NCBI GenBank assembly: GCA_033980235.1
Contig: CM067064.1
Span: 980,501-1,044,500 of the forward strand
Source: Diadema setosum
Lineage: Eukaryota > Echinodermata > Echinoidea > Diadematoida > Diadematidae
Reading direction: 5' to 3'
DNA: 64,000 bases
Part shown: positions 55,753 through 64,000 of the stretch, piece after piece
Layout: each line of letters begins with the position of its first letter
How positions within the stretch are numbered: the stretch's first letter is position 1
Notes under the pieces: model-generated
What the model was told of the DNA's origin: nothing
What the model saw: the letters and a program-made list of their open reading frames with translations, nothing else
Databases searched by the model: none
Program-made: the position numbers and the translations under genes

Positions 55753-56785
55753 GTAAACTAGATATATCGCTACGGCGACTGATATGCCTCCGCCATAATG
55801 CATGGTTCTCCTAATAGTCTATAGTACAATGTCTTGACAATGTGTGATGACAGTTTCACACAATTGGCAAAATATTAAAATGACAGGTTTGCCACAAATG
55901 TGCTGAATGTTCACTTTCCTAGAACTACATGTAGGTTCAATTGGATGAATTATTCAAATGTCAGAGTGCAGGTATTTGGGGAACTGATGATTTTTACTTG
56001 ACTTTTGACCCTTTTATAAGTTTATGCATTGAGTAATTTTCAAGGTATTGAGAAAAAGTATAATTTCAGTATCAAATGGGAAAATAGCATTATCTAAACC
56101 TGGTCTTTGACCTTTGACCTCACAGTTCCACAGAAAATCACTGTTAGGTAGAACATGCATAAATATGTAAGTTTCATGATGATACCTTGAGTTACTTTCG
56201 AGATATGGAGGAAAAAGTGCAATTTAGCACTTTCACTTGACCTCTTACCTTTTGACCTTTGACCTTTTGGCAAGAAACTTCCCCCAAAATACATATTGGG
56301 TAATACATGCCATACATCAAGTTAAAAAAAAAAAAAAACCTTCAGGCATATTGTATTTTAAGGAAAGTAATGATATTTTGAGGAGTTGACCTTGACCTTT
56401 GACCCCTGACCTTTGACCCATGACCCCCAACTTCCCTAGATAATCACTGCCCATCGGTACAAGCATATATACTAAGTTCCATGAAGATACCTTGAACCAT
56501 TTGCGAGATATGGAGAAAAACATGAAATTTCAAATTTTTTTTTCACAAAATAACCTGTGACCTTTGACCTTTGACCCTGTGACCCTAAAATCCACACAAA
56601 GTATTATCCCCCACGGATATACCCTCATACCAAGTTTGATGTAAAACCACCACACGGTTCTTGAGATATCGACAAAAACAAAACGGGACGGACGGACGTA
56701 CGGACGGACGTACGGACGTACGGACGGACGGACAGACGGACGACCCGAAAACATAATGCCTCCGGCCACTTCGTTGCGGAGGCAT
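55753..56785 (-). mobile_element. CCTCCGC repeat, copy 3
   Basis: Reverse complement of copy 1, full length, including the GACG tract (about 56690-56745) and TGACC runs. Very similar to copy 1. Confidence 0.87.
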
Positions 56786-57072
56786 AAAAACGTCTGTGAT
56801 TGGTCACTCACGAATTAACTAATGATGTTGTTTTTTCTAGGATTCTATGTTTATACAAGCAAATTTCATATATTAATGAGTTAAAATTGTACATCAAAAT
56901 ACATATAGATCACTGTTTTATCTGGGAATGAAGTAGACTAACTTGCACTGAAGAGTGTACCATACCCCATGTCAGGATCAAGTACAGTAGGAGACCATAC
57001 AGCACTCAGACTAGAGACAGAAAGGGTAAGGGAAAATATTCTTAGCTAAAATCCTCTGTAGATAATAATGAT

Positions 57073-57215
57073 AATATTGGATGTCCTATTTTCGGTTATT
57101 ACAAGGAAATATTGGACTCGCTAAGCAAAACATTGGACTCGTCTTCGACTCGTCCAATATTTGTGCATAGCTCGTCCAATATTTCCTTGTATTAACCTCA
57201 AGGCCATCCAATATT
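57073..57215. mobile_element. palindromic MITE (AATATTGGATG ends)
   Basis: AATATTGGATGTCC at the left and GGCCATCCAATATT at the right are inverted, and the inner ACAAGGAAATATTGGAC is repeated inverted. The centre is ACTCGTCTTCGACTCGTCC. The layout matches 1604-1745, and both are followed by ATATAAAT. Confidence 0.75.
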
Positions 57216-57359
57216 ATATAAATATTCCTTAATTTTCGAGGTGTGTGTGGATCCCCCCAGCAATGAACAAACTTGTATTAAACTACAGTCATCAATATAC
57301 AAACTCACAGTAACTTTGCTTTATCAAGTCTGTTTCTAGAGAAAAGTGTAAATATTCCT

Positions 57360-58310
57360 TAATATTGGGGGGGGGGGCGAGGGGGATTAGGCCCCTGCAG
57401 GTCCCCAAAGGGGAGCATGGTGCCCTGCTGAACAAATTGAGATCTTAACCCCATGGAATTCTACCTTGTCAAGTTTGGTGAATACGCATCGTGGGGTTTC
57501 CAACATTTATGAACATGTACAATTTACATCATCATTTGGACCCATTCCACCCTACTCCCTTGGGTCCCAGGGGAGAATGGGGCACCCCTGATTCTGCCAT
57601 GAACAAACTTGAAACAACAGTCATCAATATACTGACTCATTGTATTGACGTAGCTCAATCACTTCTGGTTCTAGAGAAAATCTTTAAAGATTCCTTACTG
57701 GGGGTGGGTTGGCCCGGAAAATTCGTCATGGGGTTTTCAAGAAAGAGATGAACATTTACAATTTAGGCCCCAATTTGGGCCCCCTGGGGCCCCCCAAGTG
57801 GGGCATGGTGCTCATGTGATAGGAATGAGATTCTATCCCCCGAGGGATGCTACCTGCCAAGTTTGGTGAAAATTCATTACGGCATTGTCAAGAAAAAGAT
57901 AAAAATGTACAATTTGGGCCCCATTAGGACCCCACCCCACCCCCTTCCCCTGGGTCCCAAGAGGGGCATGCCTGATTCCGTCATGAACAAACTAGAAACT
58001 GCAGTCATCAATGTACTAACTCATAGTATCAACTTAGCTCTATCACTTTTGGTTCTAGAGAAGACTTTTTTTTTTAAGATTTCTTAATTTTGGGGGGTTC
58101 GGGCCCTTCTGGGGCCCCCAGGTGGGACATGGTGTCCATTTGAACAAATTGAGATCCTATCCCCCCAGAAATGCTACCTGCCAGGTTTGGTGAAAATCAG
58201 TCCTGGGTTTCTCAAGATGAAGATTAAAATATAAAAAAAGTTTACGCATGACGGGCGACGGACGCCAGACGAAGATCGCAATAGCTCACTTGAGCCTTTG
58301 GCTCAGGTAA
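57360..58310 (+). repeat. degenerate tandem family with poly-C, second block
   Basis: Three more units (CTACC...CAAGTTTGGTGA at about 57461, 57848, 58171), ending with GACGGGCGACGGACG and GCAATAGCTCACTTGAGCC, as in the first block. Confidence 0.7.
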
Positions 58311-58329
58311 GCTAGTAAGTTGAAGGATC

Positions 58330-59515
58330 AAACTTAGCTTTGTTGGAGCGTTCCTTGAACGGAAGGGAGAGGGGGCCGAATTTCGACAACGCTCGTCACC
58401 GCACACAAAATGGGGAAAAAAATCGAAACCACGGGCGTTGCCTTAGCGGTGCACCGCTGAAGCCGGAGTTGCTTTAGCGCTGGTTTAACGGTACATTGGT
58501 AGCAAATGGTAGCGAGCATTGGTTTAGCGGTGACGTGAGCGTTGATAGAGCGGCGTTCTGCATATGTGGGCGTTGGCTCGGCGGGGGTTTAAAGTTGGTT
58601 TAGCGGCATACCGCTTTTGACTATGGAGCTGAACGGTTCGCTTTGATAGAAGTTCTGATAGATTTTTGATAGAAGTCGATAGTTGAAGTTCATCATGCCA
58701 TGTGGACAAAAGAAGAGGAAGGCTGGAGAAGAAAAGGCATCAGCTTGTTAATTACTGAGCAGGCAGCTTCTTCTCTCTCTTCTCCTTCTGTCAACAGCTT
58801 GTTGCAATCTGAGGAGGTTCTGATTCTGCTGCTGGACTAGTGCACCAATCATAGCAAGTCTCTTAGCATCCATGGTAGTACAGTTTTACTGTAACTTTGA
58901 GCAAATTCGATATAAATGAGGTCTGCACTCAATGGCAGCTCGATTCCAAATGGGCTCCTAGTCCATTTCTCCCCGTATTGATAGCCAAATTCTGGTCCCG
59001 CTCCGACACCTCCACACCATCGCCAAACCAAAGTTCATCACCGCAATGGATCGCTGCTTCAACGCCCGACATCGTTCCAGCAATCCCGTGTCCGCTCGTA
59101 AAACGCTTACAACCGCTCCACCAAAGTTTGTGCAACTTTTAATCACCGCCTGGGCAGAGCTGGTGAAGCAGCGGTGGTCCAGTGTTCAAGATTTCTGCGT
59201 TGGCCTAGCAGACTCAAGCGTCCACGAACTTGCGTCTAGTGGTGCCAAACTTTGACTGGGCATTGTTGGAGCCAGCGATGGTGAACTTTGCCGGAGTGGA
59301 AAATTGCCCGCTCCTCACCGCTCGCAATATTTTGTGCAGCTCAAAACTTTTGGAGCGGTAGGAGGGACCATCAGTGGTGGCAGAGCGTATACGGCGTTGC
59401 CTTAACGGAGGCCAACTTCTGTTAAACGGTGGTGAACGGTTACGAGCGGTGATTTTTTTTTTCACCGCTCCAGGAACGCTCCAGCAAAGTTCTGGCGGTG
59501 TGACCGGGCCTTTAA
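58330..59515 (-). mobile_element. fold-back DNA transposon fragment, possibly Harbinger-type
   Basis: Inverted GGAGCGTTCC / GGAACGCTCC motifs near both ends and repeated GCGGTG / CACCGC inside. The right end carries GGCGGTGTGACCGGGCCTTT, a common terminal motif of such elements; the left end lacks it, so the copy is truncated there. A short frame at 58748-58873 may be the start of the transposase. Confidence 0.5.
58748..58873 (-). pseudogene. short ORF, possible N-terminus of a Harbinger-like nuclease
   Basis: MDAKRLAMIGALVQQQNQNL..., then RRRRERR and a TAA. A Gln-rich helix followed by an Arg run is common at the start of HARBI1-like nucleases, but no nuclease domain follows. 41 codons. Function not claimed. 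Confidence 0.3.
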
Positions 59516-59588
59516 AAATCCAAAGAATGAAGGCTAAATCTAAAAGACATGTACGGTGTCTCTTCTCTGTTAAATGTACAACACGTTA

Positions 59589-60619
59589 CTGTATACGCTA
59601 TAATTTTCGCGAATTGCCGCTGTCACACATTTTCGCGAGTGGTTAAATTCACGATTGGGGGACCAGAGAAAATATGAAGTGGCAAAGAAAGTGTAAATTT
59701 TCAACTTGCTAGCAAATAAGAATGATACTAGTTATACACTGCATGAAAAAAAACTTACCAAACTCTGCAAACTAATAAGTTAGAATTCAACATTTTTTAA
59801 GTGGTTAAGTCTATCGCGCTAGATTTCTGAAAAGTGGTCCCTTGCAATAATGGATTGGCTCTCTACAGTATTCGTAAGTAGACGTGGACGTGCAATATGT
59901 ACGTAAAGCCCCGGTCACACAGCACTCCATGTCTAAATCACGTACAAAAAGTTATGAAAATCTGGTGGACGTGGTTGTAAGTGGTAATTTTTTGGTCAAT
60001 TGTGGTTTGGCCGTGCTTTGTACGGGGTATGGCCGCTGGCGGCTGTTCCACTGCTGAACCACTGCCTAAGCACAGCTAACCACGTCCAGCCACGTGTATG
60101 TACGCGGAAAAATCCATTCGTCAGTGATAAGCTGCTATTTCCCGTGATACCAACGCGTAAAACGAGTCAGATGACTGTGCTCTGCCCGTGACAGACCGCT
60201 AAACCTTTCGCGTCTTACCGCATCTCCGCGTACATACACGTGGCTGGACATGGTTAGCCGTGCTTAGGCAGTGCTTCAGCAGTGGAACAGCTGCCAACGG
60301 CCATACCCCGTACAAAGCACAGCCAAACCAAACTTGACCAAAAAATTACCACTTACGACCGCGTCCACCAGGTTTTCATAACTTTTTGTTCGTGATTTAA
60401 ACGTGGAGTGCTGTGTGACCGGGGCTTTAAACAAGCTTAGCCAGTATGGTCTGTTCGGTAAGCCGTGACATGGTATACTAGTACTGAAATGTTCGTATCA
60501 TCAAGGCAAGGGATTCATTTTGGAAGGTAATATTTTCGTGTGTTGTTGATTTCACGAATAGCTCCCGACTTGCGAAATTCGCAAAAATAAAACCCCTGCG
60601 AAATATATAACGTATACAG
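59589..60619. mobile_element. TA-flanked MITE with CTGTATACG ends, split by another MITE
   Basis: Left CTGTATACGCTATAATTTTC and right CGAAATATATAACGTATACAG are inverted and flanked by TA (59587-59588 and 60620-60621). TTTTCGCG-type motifs lie inside both ends. It encloses the element at 59906-60427. Confidence 0.65.
59906..60427. mobile_element. 522 bp fold-back element with about 200 bp arms
   Basis: AAGCCCCGGTCACACAGCAC pairs with GTGCTGTGTGACCGGGGCTT. The arms run inward about 200 bp (GGTATGGCCG / CGGCCATACC, CCACGTCCAGCCACGTG / CACGTGGCTGGACATGG). TA lies on each side. Confidence 0.87.
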
Positions 60620-60713
60620 TAATCTATTCATTTGAGCTGGATGGTGTCTTAAACTTTCATTTTGTGAAAATATCAAATTGTGTAGACTAGAATGTCAATT
60701 AAGTAAAACACAC

Positions 60714-60863
60714 CTTTAGGTAACCCTTGAACCAGAGGCAATTCTTCTTCTGGATGTCTAAGCTTCCAGCAGCGGTGTAACTCTTTTTCTTCTTTGACGC
60801 TGCTTTGCAAGACACCTTTATCCTCCTGTTAGAGTGGCACTCCTTAACTTCCACAGACATTCC
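60714..60863 (-). CDS. candidate internal exon, unrecognised protein
   Basis: 150 bases in phase 0, bounded by CGAGCAG (acceptor-like) and CTAAAG|GTGTGT (donor). It reads GMSVEVKECHSNRRIKVSCK..., then GSLDIQKKNCLWFKGYLK, a basic and Cys-containing peptide with normal coding composition. It lies next to an AT-rich element that could sit in the upstream intron. No family recognised, so it could be a chance open frame. Confidence 0.3.
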
Positions 60864-61096
60864 CTGCTCGAAAAAAAAAATCCCAAAAATATTATAAGAA
60901 TATTTCAAAAATAACCCCAAAAATATATTTTTAGGATATTTTTGTATTTAAAAATATACAAAAAATATAAAATAAAATGCCTCGAAAATATATTTTTGAA
61001 AATATATTTTTTTCGTACAGTTTTGGAAAGCCGAATACTGTATGTTAAAAATATATTTGTTGAATATTTTTTGTCACGTAGTGCTGCTACAGTATA

Positions 61097-61260
61097 CAAA
61101 TATACCAGGCCTGAGAGGCTCTGGTTGAAACTATGTGCATGAGGTGACTTCAGTAGCACTATTTTCTGAGGGGCGCAGCCCCAAATAAAATAGTGCTACT
61201 GAAGTCACCAAAGGCACATAGTTTCAACCGGTGCCTCGAAAAATTGGCCTGGTATATTTG
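61097..61260. repeat. 164 bp hairpin with a cloverleaf-like tip
   Basis: Pairing stems: CAAATATACCAGGCC / GGCCTGGTATATTTG, GGTTGAAACTATGTGC / GCACATAGTTTCAACC, and GGTGACTTCAGTAGCACTAT with its complement. The loop holds GGGGCGCAGCCCC, a mini-stem. Confidence 0.85.
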
Positions 61261-62256
61261 CTTTATATCCCTCCCAATTAATTTAAGAGTATTCAACTGC
61301 TGGTATTCTGTAATTTACCCCTTTTTTAAGGGCATCTTGCTTTACTTTTCAAGAAGATTGACTAGTCATTCACGCTTGGGAAAGCAGCTCAGCAGGAGGG
61401 CAGCGCGTAAGCGTACTATGAAGAGACAACTGCGCGCTCAGCCGCTGAAGTGTACTCGGTGCATTGGTGTACAACGTACTGGTAAACATGCGCAAACTGC
61501 AAACTCACTATGCGCTTCATACATGCAATATGCCTATCCGATCTGTCAACAACTACGTTCGGTTGCCAGTGCGGTGATGTGCATGCTCGAGCTGATCAAC
61601 GATGTGACTGTGAGCTGCAGTTGATTGTGTTTTCTGTTGTCTTTCTACCTAGCTGTCTGTACATGAATATGGACTATCATTTCCTGTTAAAAATGCAAGT
61701 ATACATTGTAAATTTGGGTAGTATTCAGTAACAGCGTATAAGGTTAGATTAGGCACTGGAAAAATTCTAGCAATTAAAGCATCGAGTGCCACTGTAAATT
61801 CGTGTGATTCGTACAGTGTTCTAACGTAAACAGTTAACAAGTTAGACTCTAACTATCGTTAGACACTCTAAAAAAATAATTATTAGGAATGAGATTACAG
61901 GAATTAGGGCCTACTGTTACACAGGTAGAACTAACGTTAGGCTTAACTAGCGCTAATGTTAAGCAGGCCTACTATCTACCGCAGTTTCGTTTATCAACAT
62001 CTTTTGGTTGGGTCGCGAAACCAACTTTCAAACGGCAAAGCATGAACTCCCCAAAGGCCTACGGTACATCGAAGAACCCTAGCTTGCTTATTGTCTAATT
62101 ATAGATCTACGATATCGCCTACTCTGTTGTAACGTACAATTTTTTTCTTTTTAGGTAGAATGAGGGCTTTATAAGAGTCTCTGAGTCTCTCTAACGTAAC
62201 CCGTGTCACATTGAGTGTATGCGTGCCTTGTGGTTCTCGCAAAGTGCAGTGATCTA

Positions 62257-62356
62257 CGGCGCCGCGATACCCATTCATTTGTACATGAAATCTCTCGCGA
62301 AGCGAAGGTGCTGCGATGCCCATTCATTTACACGTGAAATCTTTCGCGTCGCGACG
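62257..62356. repeat. 50 bp tandem duplication
   Basis: CGCGATACCCATTCATTTG and TGCGATGCCCATTCATTTA, each followed by TGAAATCT(C/T)TCGCG. Confidence 0.7.
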
Positions 62357-63799
62357 CGAAGCAAAAAAGGCGCGAAAATCACCAGCGTGATATAGTTTTT
62401 ACCATTTTCCCTGGGAGAATAGTCATACGCAGATTCGTATGGTAGAATTATGTTTTGTTGTTTACAGTGCTCTCGACCAATCAGAGGACGAGAAGCAATT
62501 TGTGAGGGATATAACAAAAAATACTGTAAAAGTATGTTTTCTAGCTACTTTTAATGCCTTTATGACTTGGGGTTACAAAAATACTGCAAATACATATTTT
62601 TTAAATACTTTTGTTTTACATGTTCGAGTTTGGACAAAATAAATTTTGTTTTCATGAGTTATGCTGATATTTCAGCGTATCCCAGAACATATATTCTGTA
62701 TATGTGAAGACATTATCACTATCCAAACTAACCTTTCACAATCATTCTCCTACAGCTAGGATTAGAGCCTAGGCCTATGTCAGCGTAGGTATCTACACCC
62801 TATACCTAGTTGGTTCCAGACACATCACACTCACTTATATAGGGTTATTTTGTTATAATTTTTTAAGGCATGGTTACCAAGTAAATTACACTTTTGATAT
62901 TGAAAAATGAAAATGCCTCCTCATAACACAAGTTGAAATTATGAATAACACAACAATAATATTGAGTAAACTTTTTAACACAGTTCAAAGCTTATTGTAA
63001 TCATAACAATAAGAACTGTATTTTTCTTTTTCCATTCCAAGGGAATTTGAATAGCTTATGAATATGCATGACCAGTAGAAACCAGTAAAGACCAACTGGA
63101 ATCAACTGGCATTATGGTTAATGGGTTTTAATCTGGAATGAACTGGTAAGCAAGCCCAGTCAGGTACATAGCTTTCAAGTGTCAACAAACTGTTTACACA
63201 TATATTAGCACACACACACAAGAGCATTATACATATCTGGTCCACATAATAGTTTGCTTGTTGAAATGTCGACTGACTTCAATTTGTACCAACAAAATTC
63301 ACTTTTACCACAATTTTACCACATTTTTAATTCAAAGCATATTTTAATGCTTTTTTATTGATTTGTTTAATCAAGCTGAAAAAAATACAGAAAAAATATA
63401 AATTGTATTTCAAATTTGACAAAAATATCCCAAAAATAACTATCCTATTTTGGACTATTTTTACAAACTGACAAGAACGTTTATAGGGAAGATGAAAAAA
63501 TACAATAGAAAAAATATGCATCTCATCTGAACACTCGAAAAAATACCCCTAAAATATGCTATTTTCAGAGTATTTAAAAAAAATATATGAATAAAATATG
63601 GTATTTTTAGAGTATTTTTCCAAAAATTATCACAAAAATATGCATTTTTAAAGAAAATACTCAAAAAATATCCAAAAAATACGTAAAAATATTATTTTTT
63701 CAGTTGGGAAAAACGACTGGGGTTAGTGAGTCACTGTGACTGTTAGCACAAGAGGTAGGACCCTGAGGAGCAAAACTTAATGCGGTGTTGCAGGGTTGG

Positions 63800-63952
63800 T
63801 CACTGTACAGCTTCCATCATCTGCCTCATTGATGTGGATGGTGTGATTTCCTGTTTGGAGTGATCCAGGATCACTGTACACCTGAATGTTTTAATGTGTA
63901 TGGACAGCAGTAGATTCTCCCTTTCCCATAGAACACTTTGATAGTTCTCTAC
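63800..63952 (-). CDS. candidate exon, unrecognised protein
   Basis: Follows a branch-point-like CTAAC and CAGCTCTTGTCACAG acceptor. It reads VENYQSVLWERENLLLSIHI..., and either stops at TGA 63800-63802 or is spliced earlier at TTCAG|GTGTAC (63882). No family recognised. The same-strand exon candidate at 60714-60863 does not join in phase. Confidence 0.25.
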   Translation of the reverse strand, partial: VENYQSVLWERENLLLSIHIKTFRCTVILDHSKQEITPSTSMRQMMEAVQ

Positions 63953-64000
63953 CTGTGACAAGAGCTGAATGCTGGTTAGGAGAACTCCTGGACATACTCC

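Larger units (their letters stand above)
60871..63702. mobile_element. possible element with AAAAATAT-rich ends
   Basis: 60880-61075 and 63380-63700 are dense in AAAAATAT and its complement, a pattern not found elsewhere in the window. 62515-62645 has a weaker version. The outer ends (CTCGAAAAAAAAAATCCC on the left, inverted CAACTGAAAAAATAAT on the right) are only loosely similar, so boundaries are uncertain. Confidence 0.35.

Overview
This is a eukaryotic, AT-rich and almost gene-free window. It is packed with nested transposable elements. The makeup (an LTR element with a SCAN-like Gag, many TA- and TTAA-flanked DNA transposons and MITEs, TCCG-repeat elements rich in GGTCA, tRNA-derived SINEs, long AT, CA and poly-G tracts) suggests a marine invertebrate, perhaps an echinoderm or another deuterostome. 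The sequence alone does not fix the species.

Region 1-4.8 kb: a large inverted-repeat complex, a palindromic MITE, a 2 kb TA-flanked element carrying tRNA-Leu-like sequences, and a TTAA-flanked MITE. Region 4.95-14.4 kb: a Tc1/pogo-like DNA transposon (ends CAGTGAAACC, TA duplication) that was split by a young Ty3/gypsy-type LTR retrotransposon (5009-11012). That retrotransposon has nearly identical LTRs and one intact 1080-codon Gag-protease-integrase frame, but no reverse transcriptase or RNase H. Region 14.5-17.5 kb: three phase-compatible exons of the 3' end of a host-type gene (C-terminal region resembling SAMD3-like proteins), with a frameshift in the last exon.

Region 15.8-24 kb: dispersed repeats, a LINE 3' end split by a MITE with a 4 bp duplication, a short relative of the 4957-14408 element, and a TCGAC-rich transposon holding a degenerate minisatellite. 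Region 27.6-40.2 kb: a three-level nest. A repeat beginning with a CCTCCGC motif was split by a second, decayed gypsy element (28622-40072, minus strand), which was itself split by a second TCGAC-type transposon (29840-31766). The second gypsy element keeps Gag, protease, RT, RNase H and integrase as broken frames, has a minisatellite in its leader, and carries an additional downstream C2H2 zinc-finger/acidic frame.

Region 40-64 kb: a 2.6 kb transposon with seven identical GTAACTCGCGTTAC motifs and two SINEs, several fold-back MITEs, an intronless ubiquitin-protease-like gene on the minus strand (49796-51010), a long run of degenerate poly-C-bearing repeat units, a third copy of the CCTCCGC repeat (minus strand), and an AT-rich element at about 60.9-63.7 kb flanked by two candidate minus-strand exons. 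The genes do not form an operon or pathway. The main story is the order of insertion, which can be read from the intact target-site duplications.
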